DNA of 64,000 bases from Chryseobacterium vaccae (GTDB taxonomy: Bacteria > Bacteroidota > Bacteroidia > Flavobacteriales > Weeksellaceae), in NCBI RefSeq assembly GCF_009602705.1, contig NZ_VSWH01000001.1, positions 3,844,001 to 3,908,000 on the forward strand, given 5' to 3'. Under the pieces are notes generated by a model. That model ran no database searches. It was not told the origin of the DNA and saw only the letters and a program-made list of their open reading frames with translations. Each line of letters begins with the position of its first letter. The first letter of the stretch is position 1. A program made the position numbers and the translations under genes. Shown here piece by piece: positions 45,212 through 53,768 of this stretch.

Positions 45212-46126
45212 ATGAGACTAAATATTAAAAACGAAACGGGAAGGCTGAAGTCAGTAGTGCTGGGCCAGCCTAATTCAATGGGAGCAGTTCCCACCCTTGC
45301 GGAGAGCTATGATGCCAAGTCATATTACTCCATTGAACACAACATTTATCCTAAAGAAGAGGATATTATCAATGAAATGAATGCTTTTGAAGCAGTGCTG
45401 AAGAAGTATGATGTAGAAGTGCTCCGTCCAAGTATCATCAAAGATTACAATCAGGTCTTTTCAAGAGATGTGGCTTTCGTGATTGATGACAAAATGATCA
45501 TTTCCAATGTGATTGCAGACAGAGCAGACGAACAGGAAGCCTATAAAAATGTTTTTGAAAAAGTAGCCTGGAGAAAAATTATCAACCTTCCGGAAACAGC
45601 CCATATTGAAGGAGGTGATGTGATCGTTTGGAATGATTTCCTTTTTATTGGTACTTGCTTCAGCGAAGATTACAGAAATTATAAAACAGCGAGAACCAAC
45701 GAATACGCCATTGAAATTTTAAAAGAATATTTTCCGAAGAAAAGAATCATTGATCTTGAACTGAAGAAAAACGATAAAATTCCGTTTGAAGGAATCCTTC
45801 ACCTGGATTGTACATTCAATCCTGTTGGAGAAGACAAATGCCTGATCTACAAGAACGGGTTTGTGGATGAAAGTGATTACCGTTTAATCATAGATATTTT
45901 CGGAGAAGAAAACTGTTTCCATCTTAACGACGAAGAAATGTTTGAAATGTTTCCGAATATTTTCTCCATTTCTCCGGAAGTAGTGGTTTCAGACAAAGCA
46001 TTCACAAGAATGAACAACCATCTGAGAAATGAATGGGGAATGACCGTAGAAGAAATTCCTTACAGAGAAATTTCTAAAATGGGCGGATTGCTGAGATGTT
46101 CTACCATGCCATTAGTAAGAGAGTAA
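45212..46126 (+). CDS. Arginine deiminase/dimethylargininase-family amidinotransferase
   Basis: 304 residues of the guanidino-group-modifying superfamily. The motifs are FSRDVAFVIDDKMII (substrate-binding Asp), HIEGGDVIVW, a catalytic-His region HLDCTFNPVGEDKC and the C-terminal GGLLRCSTMPLVRE with the nucleophilic Cys. The product on arginine would be citrulline plus ammonia; on methylarginine, citrulline plus methylamine; sequence does not decide. It heads a run with CtlX, a second superfamily member that acts on citrulline-like substrates, pointing to an arginine or citrulline degradation unit. Confidence 0.85.
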   Translation: MRLNIKNETGRLKSVVLGQPNSMGAVPTLAESYDAKSYYSIEHNIYPKEEDIINEMNAFEAVLKKYDVEVLRPSIIKDYNQVFSRDVAFVIDDKMIISNVIADRADEQEAYKNVFEKVAWRKIINLPETAHIEGGDVIVWNDFLFIGTCFSEDYRNYKTARTNEYAIEILKEYFPKKRIIDLELKKNDKIPFEGILHLDCTFNPVGEDKCLIYKNGFVDESDYRLIIDIFGEENCFHLNDEEMFEMFPNIFSISPEVVVSDKAFTRMNNHLRNEWGMTVEEIPYREISKMGGLLRCSTMPLVRE

Positions 46127-46132
46127 TGCACT

Positions 46133-47464
46133 TTGGTTAGGTTATTTTCAATATTGATGATTTTTCTCTCGGTTATGAAAGTTGATGCACAGCTTTTTGA
46201 CTGGAAGAAGATCTATTCCGGAGATCTTAAAGCATACAGACAGTATAATATTAAGACTGCTGTTTTAAAGAAAAACGGAGAAGCCATCAACAGAATTGAG
46301 ATACTGGCCGATAAAAATGAAATCATTACCTCAAATACTACCGGAACCTCCTGGCTCATTTATGACAAGCAGAATAGGTTATCCCGTATACTTTCTAAAA
46401 ATACAGAGTATAGAGTTTCATATTCGGATAACGGAATGATACAATCGATAGAAAGGGAATACAAAAATGGATACGGAATAGATATTTTAAAAAATTACCG
46501 GCCAGATCTCAATCATCCGAAAAATATTAATTATGAAAGGAATTTTCTGGATATAAAAACCGGGAAGAATGAGTTTTATAAGAAACGTTTTGTTTTCAAT
46601 TCAAAAGATTCATTAATGAGCTTTAATGAAAATCTTTATGAAGGAGGGTATTACAGATCTTATCAAAATGGAACAATTGTAAGAAAAATGCCTCGTGAAG
46701 GAGGCTTTGAAATAGATTCTTCTTATTATGTGTCTCCCAATAGACTGAATGGCTATCATTTTATACGCAATAAAGAGAGAGACAGCATTACCAAGAGTCA
46801 GGATTCCATCTACATCGAAACTTACTTTCGGGGTAAAATAGAAAGCAAAGTAGTAAAGCATAATGACTTGCTATACAACGAAGAGCTTTTTATTCCGGAT
46901 CATGTAAAGAATAAATATATCTATTATACAGCAGATGATGAAAGATATGTTCTCTGGGAAATAAGAACTACGCAGGCTAATGGGAGATTAAAAAGTAAAT
47001 ATCCATTAAAAAAATATTATGATCTGATTGATGGAAAATTAATCAGAAATAAAAGGAAGATTAAAAATGAGATAATCAGAATGCGGGGATGCGGTGGAGG
47101 TATACCTTATAAGAGATTGGAAAGCCGGATGGCAGAAAATGCAATTTTTTCACCTTCTGTTTTATTTTCAAAAGAAGTCAGCCGCCGTGCTTCAGATCAA
47201 CTTGATTTTTTTGATGTTCTTTCGAACGAAATGGAGATTTTTTATAATAAAATGAGATCAGACGAATCGGTAAAGAAGGAAGATTACTTAGGAAACAATA
47301 CTTCTTTATCTCCGGGGTTCTATAAATTTCTGACAGAGTTTATCTGCAGGGAAGATTATACCGTTGAAATAACAGATGGAAATGGAAAGACCTTTATCAG
47401 AAGATTCTTTGAACACCCGGATGAATTTTCAATTATTTTAAATATTTTTAGTAAACAAGAATAA
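46133..47464 (+). CDS. Secreted hypothetical protein between the two hydrolases
   Basis: 443 residues if started at TTG 46133, which gives a good signal peptide (MVRLFSILMIFLSVMKVDAQ). The first in-frame ATG (46157) would lose the charged start, so I prefer TTG. The rest is charged and Tyr-rich, with beta-type repeats like those of YD/toxin-antidote-like variable proteins (SWLIYDKQNRLSRILSKN, VSYSDNGMIQSIEREY), which recall the MORN/YD style of Bacteroidota proteins. No family name. It lies 6 bases after the amidinotransferase stop and 3 bases before ctlX, so it is operonic, yet it is clearly exported, unlike its neighbours. Confidence 0.65.
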   Translation: MVRLFSILMIFLSVMKVDAQLFDWKKIYSGDLKAYRQYNIKTAVLKKNGEAINRIEILADKNEIITSNTTGTSWLIYDKQNRLSRILSKNTEYRVSYSDNGMIQSIEREYKNGYGIDILKNYRPDLNHPKNINYERNFLDIKTGKNEFYKKRFVFNSKDSLMSFNENLYEGGYYRSYQNGTIVRKMPREGGFEIDSSYYVSPNRLNGYHFIRNKERDSITKSQDSIYIETYFRGKIESKVVKHNDLLYNEELFIPDHVKNKYIYYTADDERYVLWEIRTTQANGRLKSKYPLKKYYDLIDGKLIRNKRKIKNEIIRMRGCGGGIPYKRLESRMAENAIFSPSVLFSKEVSRRASDQLDFFDVLSNEMEIFYNKMRSDESVKKEDYLGNNTSLSPGFYKFLTEFICREDYTVEITDGNGKTFIRRFFEHPDEFSIILNIFSKQE

Positions 47465-47467
47465 AAA

Positions 47468-48391
47468 ATGCAAACAACAGATACCGTATTAATGATAGAA
47501 CCGATTGCTTTCGGTTACAATGCAGAAACTGCAAAAAACAATTATTTTCAGGTAGAACAGACAGGTTCTGATATTCAATCAAAGGCTTTGGCAGAATTCA
47601 ATACTTTTGTCGGCAAACTGAGAGGAAAAGGAATTAATGTAATCACCATTAAAGATACACTGGATCCTCATACACCAGATTCTATTTTCCCGAATAACTG
47701 GGTAAGCTTCCATAAAGACGGGAAAGTGGTTTTATACCCGATGTTCGCTTCCAATAGAAGAGTAGAACGAAGAGAAGATATTATTGAAAGTATCGAAAAC
47801 CAGGGTTTTGAAGTAGCAGAAATCGATGACTGGTCGTTTTCAGAAACACAAGGGCATTTTCTGGAAGGAACAGGAAGTATGATCTTTGATCATGATAATA
47901 AAATCGCTTACGGCTCAGTTTCTTTAAGGCTTGATGAAAAGCTGTTTAGGGAGTTCTGTTCAAAATACGGATTCTCTCCGGTTGTTTTCCATTCTTATCA
48001 GACTGTAGGTTCAGAAAGGCTTCCTATTTACCACACCAACGTAATGATGTGTGTAGCTGACAAATTTGTGGTCATCTGCCTTGACTGTATTGATGATGAA
48101 CTGGAAAGAGAAAAAGTAATTGAAACCATCAAAAATTCAGGAAAAGAGATCATCGAAATTTCTGAAGATCAGATGCAGCAGTTTGCAGGAAATATGCTTC
48201 AGGTTCAGAATAAGGATGGAGAAAAGTTTCTGGTTATGAGCCAGACAGCTTATCAGTCTTTAAACACAGATCAGGTCGCTGCCATAGAAAAGTACTGTGA
48301 AATTATTTATTCAGATCTGAATACCATTGAAGTAAACGGAGGAGGAAGTGCCAGATGTATGCTGGCTGAGGTTTTCCTTCCAAAAAAATAA
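47468..48391 (+). CDS. ctlX: Citrulline utilization hydrolase CtlX
   Basis: 307 residues. It matches the CtlX family of the guanidino-modifying superfamily: VLMIEPIAFGYNAETAKNNY, DSIFPNNWVSFHKDGKVVLY, PMFASNRRVERREDII, EGTGSMIFDH, YHTNVMMCVADKFVVICL and the catalytic-Cys end GGGSARCMLAEVFLP. CtlX is known from Francisella as needed for citrulline use, probably hydrolysing citrulline. Here it ends an operon with an arginine-deiminase-family enzyme and precedes a strong terminator. Confidence 0.88.
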   Translation: MQTTDTVLMIEPIAFGYNAETAKNNYFQVEQTGSDIQSKALAEFNTFVGKLRGKGINVITIKDTLDPHTPDSIFPNNWVSFHKDGKVVLYPMFASNRRVERREDIIESIENQGFEVAEIDDWSFSETQGHFLEGTGSMIFDHDNKIAYGSVSLRLDEKLFREFCSKYGFSPVVFHSYQTVGSERLPIYHTNVMMCVADKFVVICLDCIDDELEREKVIETIKNSGKEIIEISEDQMQQFAGNMLQVQNKDGEKFLVMSQTAYQSLNTDQVAAIEKYCEIIYSDLNTIEVNGGGSARCMLAEVFLPKK

Positions 48392-48410
48392 TGAATTTCA
48401 ACAAACAATA

Positions 48411-48445
48411 CACTTCCGGGCTGGTTTCAGTCCGGAAGTTTTTTA
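48411..48445 (+). terminator. Terminator of the ctlX operon
   Basis: The stem ACTTCCGG/CCGGAAGT with a 12-base loop, followed by TTTTTTATGG. Confidence 0.8.
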
Positions 48446-48499
48446 TGGAACAGATTCTGCCTAAGTAAGTTTTAGAATGGGAAACCAAAAAAAGTTAAT

Positions 48500-48507
48500 T
48501 AACTTTG
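48500..48507 (+). promoter_or_regulatory. -7 promoter box of the GH43-like gene
   Basis: TAACTTTG matches TANNTTTG, 23 bases before the ATG at 48531. Confidence 0.5.
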
Positions 48508-48530
48508 TCCTGAATGTTTAAAATCTAAAA

Positions 48531-50285
48531 ATGAGACAATATTTTTTATCATTAGCAATTCTTCTCGGAATTTTTGTGGGAGGGCAGCAGAAGACCTTCT
48601 GTAATCCAATCAATATCGATTATGGATATACTCCTTTTGAAGTCTTTTCAAAACAGGGAAAACACAGGGCAACAGCCGATCCGGTGATCGTTAATTTTAA
48701 AAATAAATTATTCCTTTTCTCCACCAACCAGGAAGGATACTGGTACAGTGATGATATGCTGGACTGGAAATTTGTCAAAAGGAAATTCCTCAGAGATAAC
48801 AAATACACTCACGACCTTAACGCACCGGCAGTTTGGGCCATGAAAGATACCCTTTATGTGTACGGCTCCACCTGGGAACAGGATTTCCCCATCTGGAAAA
48901 GTACAAATCCTACCAAAGATGACTGGAAAATAGCAGTGGATACTTTAAAAGTAGGAGCATGGGATCCCGCATTTCATTATGATGAAGATAAAAATAAGCT
49001 TTATCTGTACTGGGGATCCAGCAATGAATGGCCTTTACTGGGAACAGAAGTAAAGGTAAAAAACCTTCAGTCCGAAGGTTTCGTAAAGCCAATCATTAAA
49101 TTAAAACCTGAAGACCATGGCTGGGAAAGATTCGGGGAATATAATGATAACGTTTTCTTGCAGCCTTTCGTGGAAGGTGCCTGGATGACAAAGCATAACG
49201 GAAAATACTATATGCAGTACGGTGCTCCGGCTACAGAATTCAGTGGATATTCCGATGGAGTTTACGTCAGCAAAAATCCGTTGGAAGGATTTGAGTACCA
49301 GCAGCACAATCCGTTTTCCTATAAACCCGGAGGTTTTGCAAGAGGAGCCGGACATGGCGCCACTTTTGAAGACAATTATAAAAACTGGTGGCATGTTTCA
49401 ACCATCTTTATTTCCACTAAAAATAATTTTGAACGAAGACTGGGAATCTGGCCTGCAGGTTTTGATAAAGATGATGTGATGTATACCAATACAGCCTACG
49501 GAGATTATCCAACCTATCTTCCGCAATATGCCCAGGGCAAAGACTTTACAAAAGGACTTTTTGCAGGATGGATGCTGCTGAATTACAATAAACCCGTTCA
49601 GGTTTCATCAGTTTTGGGAGGATACCAACCGAATTTTGCCGTAGATGAAGACATTAAAACCTACTGGAGCGCAAAAACCGGAAATTCAGGAGAATGGTTC
49701 CAGACCGATTTGGGTGAGGTTTCTACCATTAATGCGATTCAGATCAACTATGCCGACCAGGATGTAGAGTTTATGGGTAAAACCTTAGGAAAAATGCACC
49801 AATACAAAATCTACGGGTCCAATGACGGTAAGAAATGGAATGTAATTGTGGATAAAAGTAAAAATACGAAAGATGTCCCTCATGATTACATTGAACTGGA
49901 AAAACCTGCAAAAGCAAGATTCCTTAAAATGGAAAATCTGAAAATGCCGACCGGAAAGTTTGCTCTGAGTGGTTTCAGGGTATTCGGAAAAGGAGCAGGT
50001 GAAAGACCGAAGAAGGTAGACGGATTTGTTCCGCTAAGAGCAGATCCTAAAAAATATGGGGAAAGAAGAAGCATCTGGATGAAATGGCAGCAGAACCCTG
50101 ATGCAGATGGCTACGTGATCTATTGGGGGAAATCTCCGGATAAATTATACGGAAGCATCATGGTATACGGAAAAAATGAATATTTCTTTACGGGTGCCGA
50201 CAGAACAGATGCCTATTATTTCCAGATTGAAGCTTTTAATGCCAACGGTGTTTCTGACAGAACAGAAATTGTAAAATCTGAATAA
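48531..50285 (+). CDS. Family 43-like glycosyl hydrolase with F5/8C domain
   Basis: 584 residues. A signal peptide (ending GGQQ) is followed by a five-bladed beta-propeller of GH43 type (about 35-330): TADPVIVNFKNKLFLFSTNQ with the catalytic-base Asp, DLNAPAVWAMKDTLYVYGS, WDPAFHYDEDKNKLYLYWGS, and GHGATFEDNYKNWWHVSTI. A discoidin/F5-8C carbohydrate-binding domain follows (about 365-490: FAVDEDIKTYWSAKTGNSGE, HQYKIYGSNDGKKWNVIVDK), then a fibronectin III-like end. It probably removes arabinose, xylose or related sugars from glycans; specificity cannot be read. Monocistronic by the look of its surroundings. Confidence 0.85.
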   Translation: MRQYFLSLAILLGIFVGGQQKTFCNPINIDYGYTPFEVFSKQGKHRATADPVIVNFKNKLFLFSTNQEGYWYSDDMLDWKFVKRKFLRDNKYTHDLNAPAVWAMKDTLYVYGSTWEQDFPIWKSTNPTKDDWKIAVDTLKVGAWDPAFHYDEDKNKLYLYWGSSNEWPLLGTEVKVKNLQSEGFVKPIIKLKPEDHGWERFGEYNDNVFLQPFVEGAWMTKHNGKYYMQYGAPATEFSGYSDGVYVSKNPLEGFEYQQHNPFSYKPGGFARGAGHGATFEDNYKNWWHVSTIFISTKNNFERRLGIWPAGFDKDDVMYTNTAYGDYPTYLPQYAQGKDFTKGLFAGWMLLNYNKPVQVSSVLGGYQPNFAVDEDIKTYWSAKTGNSGEWFQTDLGEVSTINAIQINYADQDVEFMGKTLGKMHQYKIYGSNDGKKWNVIVDKSKNTKDVPHDYIELEKPAKARFLKMENLKMPTGKFALSGFRVFGKGAGERPKKVDGFVPLRADPKKYGERRSIWMKWQQNPDADGYVIYWGKSPDKLYGSIMVYGKNEYFFTGADRTDAYYFQIEAFNANGVSDRTEIVKSE

Positions 50286-50345
50286 AGTGGAATGCTGAGA
50301 TCACTAAAAAGTTTGAACTCCTTTGCGGCCGTTAAAAATAAAAAT

Positions 50346-50382
50346 AAATAAACGTTCTGAAACCTCAGAACGTTTATTTTTT
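50346..50382. terminator. Bidirectional terminator between GH43 and esterase genes
   Basis: The long stem AAATAAACGTTCTGA/TCAGAACGTTTATTT with a 4-base loop and T-runs. The esterase stop codon (50374-50376) lies in its right arm. Confidence 0.85.
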
Positions 50383-51234
50383 CTCCGGCTGTTTCAAAAA
50401 TTGATCAATGGCATTAATCAGGAATACATTATTAGGCGCTTTATCCCAATCCAGATGTCCGCCGTTAAATTCATAGGATTCATGTCTTACATGATGTTTA
50501 CTTAACACAGAATCCAAAATCCTCTTTTGGCTCAAAGGAACAACATGGTCTGTATTTCCGTAGTATGACAATGTAGGTGCAGAGGCAGAATCAATCCAAT
50601 GAACAGGGCTGGCATAAGCTATGCGGGAGATTCCCGATTTTGGAACCCTTGGATCAACAAGTCTTCTTTCTACAAATGAATATTCCTGATACTTTTTAAA
50701 CCCTGGATCCGAAAGGGCTGTCGGACCAACAATATTAATCACCGCTTTCACTTTTTTCTGGATATCCGTCTGGTAGGCGTACAGCATCGATAAATGCCCG
50801 CCGGCACTATTCCCGAGAAGAATAAGCTTAGGATTGTACCTGAGCTTTTTCTCTAAAAATACCGCAACATCTTTAATATCAGAAATTTGATTGGGTAGGG
50901 CATATCGCTCTTGTGAAGCAAGTCTGTAATTCATATTCACAAAAATATGATCCGGAAACTTCTGCATCAGGGAAAGAGTAAAAAAAGTAAGCTGAGACTT
51001 ATCTCCGGCACGCCAGCCCCCACCGTGAATAATGATGAACACCTCTCTTTCTTTTGTAGATTTCTTTTCAGGAATATAAAGGTCCATGATCTTTTCCGGA
51101 TCATCTCCGTAGTGAATATTCTGCTCTTTATTGAAATCTGCACCTTTGCCAAGCGTAACCTTTTTCTCTTTACATCCGGTCCAGAGAAAAAATGCTAATA
51201 AACAAAGGAGAGTAACTTTGAAATTCTTTTTCAT
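50374..51234 (-). CDS. Lipoprotein alpha/beta hydrolase (esterase)
   Basis: 286 residues. The lipoprotein signal ends FFLWTGC (Cys21). The hydrolase core has the oxyanion HGGGW at about 70-74, the nucleophile motif GNSAGG (Ser at about 143), an acid region GNTDHVVPLSQ and the catalytic His in NGGHLDWDK. This is the hormone-sensitive-lipase/BD-FAE type, whose members often act on acylated sugars. It is convergent with the GH43-like gene, so a role in removing acyl groups from the same glycans is possible. Confidence 0.88.
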   Translation of the reverse strand: MKKNFKVTLLCLLAFFLWTGCKEKKVTLGKGADFNKEQNIHYGDDPEKIMDLYIPEKKSTKEREVFIIIHGGGWRAGDKSQLTFFTLSLMQKFPDHIFVNMNYRLASQERYALPNQISDIKDVAVFLEKKLRYNPKLILLGNSAGGHLSMLYAYQTDIQKKVKAVINIVGPTALSDPGFKKYQEYSFVERRLVDPRVPKSGISRIAYASPVHWIDSASAPTLSYYGNTDHVVPLSQKRILDSVLSKHHVRHESYEFNGGHLDWDKAPNNVFLINAIDQFLKQPEKK

Positions 51235-51281
51235 ATGGATAAAGATAAAAAAGACTTTGATATTTGTTTCTGTTTTATAAA

Positions 51282-51310
51282 AACTCCAGCGGGCGAAGCC
51301 CGCTGGAGTT
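51282..51310 (-). terminator. GC-rich hairpin, second of a tandem pair
   Basis: The 13-base stem AACTCCAGCGGGC/GCCCGCTGGAGTT with a 3-base loop, followed on the minus strand by TTTTATAAAAC. It acts as a back-up terminator for the receptor operon and lies 48 bases upstream of the esterase gene. Confidence 0.75.
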
Positions 51311-51356
51311 CAGTCTGTAAAAAATATAATTGAGTTGATTATGAATCCTTAAAAAA

Positions 51357-51377
51357 ACCGCCGGCCTTTCCGGCGGT
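51357..51377 (-). terminator. Terminator of the receptor pair, first of a tandem pair
   Basis: The stem ACCGCCGG/CCGGCGGT with a 5-base loop and seven T on the minus strand, about 40 bases after the receptor stop at 51416. Confidence 0.85.
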
Positions 51378-51415
51378 CACACCACAAAATAATTAAATAT
51401 GAAGAAAGATAACTC

Positions 51416-53722
51416 TTATCTTGTTCTGCTCTTGATGGCATCCGATGCCCCTTCAATGTCTCTTACTTTTTTTACCTTCTGGTTTCCGAAGTTATAGGTA
51501 AGACTTACCGTTACCCCTCTTTTGTACTGGTCGTTTCTGATGTAATTGTAGTTTCCGTTAGGCTGGTAATCTTCAATTTCTATAATATTGGTTCTTAAAA
51601 CATCATTAAGGTTCACAGCAAAGGTCCAGTCGTTCCAGTTTTTCTTGATGCTCAGATCCAGGCTCATCAGATTTTTCAGCATTCCGAGTTCAATCTGCTG
51701 CTTATCCACAAAGAAATAATTCACACCCAGAAACCAGGTCTTCTTTTTATCTAAACGGAGCGTATTATTACTCGTAACAATTAAACTTGTTGACTTTACA
51801 GTATTGGTATATACCAGCGGCTTTCCTTCTTTATCTACAAATGTTTCACCGGTTGTTGGATCTCCGGCCAGAGAACCGTTATTGATATTATGCTGAATTC
51901 CTGCGTTGAAGTTCAGAGTTAGATATTGTTTAAAGAAGGTCTTCTGAACGCCAACCATGGCAGACATCTCCTGCTTATCCCCAAAATTGGTTCTGATGTA
52001 TCGAAGTACGCTCTGGTCACTTATTTTCCCGTCAACAGATTTGGTGTACCCCTGTAAAGGAACCTGTGTGATCTGGTCTTTAAAGTAAGAATGATTAAGA
52101 ATCAGGAAATAAGAATTTTTATACATGTAGGTCAGTTCCTGATTGTAAGTGGATGAAGCTTTTACAAACGGATTGTTTTGCGTATAATTATATTCCGTGA
52201 TATAATTTCTTACCGGATTCAGCTCCCAGAAACTTGGTCTTCTCATTCTGCTGGAGAAGGCATACGATATATTGTTTTTATCATTGATCGCATAATTGAA
52301 GCTTAAATAAGGTAAAAAATTATTATAATTTCTTTCAATAACCTGATGTCTTTGTGATTCTACCTGATGGTAAGGGCTGTCTGCCGTTCCCAGGCTGTTG
52401 GTGATTTCATATCTAGCACCTATTTTTCCGGAAAATTTATCAGAGAATTTCTTCTCAAAAGTTAAATAAAGTCCGTAAATATTTTCAACATAAATAAAAT
52501 GATTGAGTTCAGGAGTTGTCGTTACTTTTTCCAGATCTCCGTTACTGTCGTAAACATAATCATAGGTTAAATTTTTAGTGTTGTTGTCGGTTTTTGTTTT
52601 ATTAAAATTTCCTCCCGCGGAAAAGGTAAAGTCATTTTTAAACTTCTGAATATAATCAACAGTTCCTGAGAAGTTGTTGATGATCTGTGGGATATCCTGA
52701 ACGATGGTTTTACCGGTTCTTGAAAAATCAGCCCAGTTATTTTTACCGGGAAGCATGGTATTGTTATTGGACAGCTGAAATCTTTTATAAATAAGATAAG
52801 CTGCATTTACATTTAATTTACTTCCAAGAGAGTCAATTTTTAATTCATAGTTAAGGTTAACCGAATTATTATAATTTCGGGAATTTTCTTTGTTTTTTGT
52901 TCTGGTGTAGCTGGTTATTATATTTCCATGATCATCAGGCTGTGTCAATGTATTAAATAAATCAATCGTAGAATCATAGCTTTTGTTAGCCCATGAGTTC
53001 CATGATAAGGCTAAATTGTTCTTTTCATTCAGCTGATAATCGATATTTAAATAGCCGCCAAGATTTTTATTCGGATCATCAATATTCCCAACAGATTCAT
53101 TTTTCAGCAGATCTGTTCCATTCCTTAAAATGTAGCTTTGAGGCTGGATATTTTCTCCACCGTTCAGATTGGCACTGATTCCCAGTTTGTCCTTTCTGTA
53201 ATTTACAGAGAAGCTTGCCTGGCTGTTATTGAATTTATTCTGGGTATTGGACATCCTCATATTTCCGTTGGTGCCGTCGCTCATTTTTTTCTTCAGAACA
53301 ATATTGATGATTCCGTCTGATGATTCCACCTGGTATTCACTTCCCGGAACGGTAATCACTTCAATTTTCTGAATGTTTTCTGCGGGCGTATTTTTCAGGA
53401 ACTGAACCAGGGATTCAGCATCCATATTGGTTTTTCTTCCGTTGATGTAGATCAGCGCGTTATTTTTACCGGCGATCTTCAATGTTTTATCATCCGTAGA
53501 AGATAAAAGAGGCGTCTGCTTCAGAAGGTCGAAAGTAGTATTCCCTTTGGCAACAGGAGAAGCTGCCACATCATATACAAAGCGGTCACTCTGCTTTTTG
53601 AATACCTGTTTGGTAAGAGTAATTCCTTCTATCGATTTGGTCTTTACCGTATCGGATTTCTTTTCTTGGGCTAAAACAATGCTTCCCGATATGGCTGCTG
53701 CTAATATGATGATCTTTTTCAT
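51416..53722 (-). CDS. Outer-membrane beta-barrel receptor, tandem paralogue A
   Basis: 768 residues. A signal peptide (ending IVLAQ) is followed by a short N-terminal segment and a plug-like domain (KQVFKKQSDRFVYDVAASPV, FDLLKQTPLLSSTDDKTLKI, ALIYINGRKTNMDAESLVQF, EKIEVITVPGSEYQ-type and GIINIVLKKK). The barrel has the conserved SYAFSSRMRRPSFWELNPVR segment of OMP_b-brl_3 proteins. The final strand VSLTYNFGNQKVKKVRDIEG is followed by a short charged tail. It shares its full layout with the upstream gene 53769-56030. Only 46 bases separate them, so they are probably one operon. Ligand unknown. Confidence 0.85.
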   Translation of the reverse strand: MKKIIILAAAISGSIVLAQEKKSDTVKTKSIEGITLTKQVFKKQSDRFVYDVAASPVAKGNTTFDLLKQTPLLSSTDDKTLKIAGKNNALIYINGRKTNMDAESLVQFLKNTPAENIQKIEVITVPGSEYQVESSDGIINIVLKKKMSDGTNGNMRMSNTQNKFNNSQASFSVNYRKDKLGISANLNGGENIQPQSYILRNGTDLLKNESVGNIDDPNKNLGGYLNIDYQLNEKNNLALSWNSWANKSYDSTIDLFNTLTQPDDHGNIITSYTRTKNKENSRNYNNSVNLNYELKIDSLGSKLNVNAAYLIYKRFQLSNNNTMLPGKNNWADFSRTGKTIVQDIPQIINNFSGTVDYIQKFKNDFTFSAGGNFNKTKTDNNTKNLTYDYVYDSNGDLEKVTTTPELNHFIYVENIYGLYLTFEKKFSDKFSGKIGARYEITNSLGTADSPYHQVESQRHQVIERNYNNFLPYLSFNYAINDKNNISYAFSSRMRRPSFWELNPVRNYITEYNYTQNNPFVKASSTYNQELTYMYKNSYFLILNHSYFKDQITQVPLQGYTKSVDGKISDQSVLRYIRTNFGDKQEMSAMVGVQKTFFKQYLTLNFNAGIQHNINNGSLAGDPTTGETFVDKEGKPLVYTNTVKSTSLIVTSNNTLRLDKKKTWFLGVNYFFVDKQQIELGMLKNLMSLDLSIKKNWNDWTFAVNLNDVLRTNIIEIEDYQPNGNYNYIRNDQYKRGVTVSLTYNFGNQKVKKVRDIEGASDAIKSRTR

Positions 53723-53768
53723 GTCTTTAGTATTTGAGGTGTGGTTGAGTTAAATTTTCAGGATAGTT

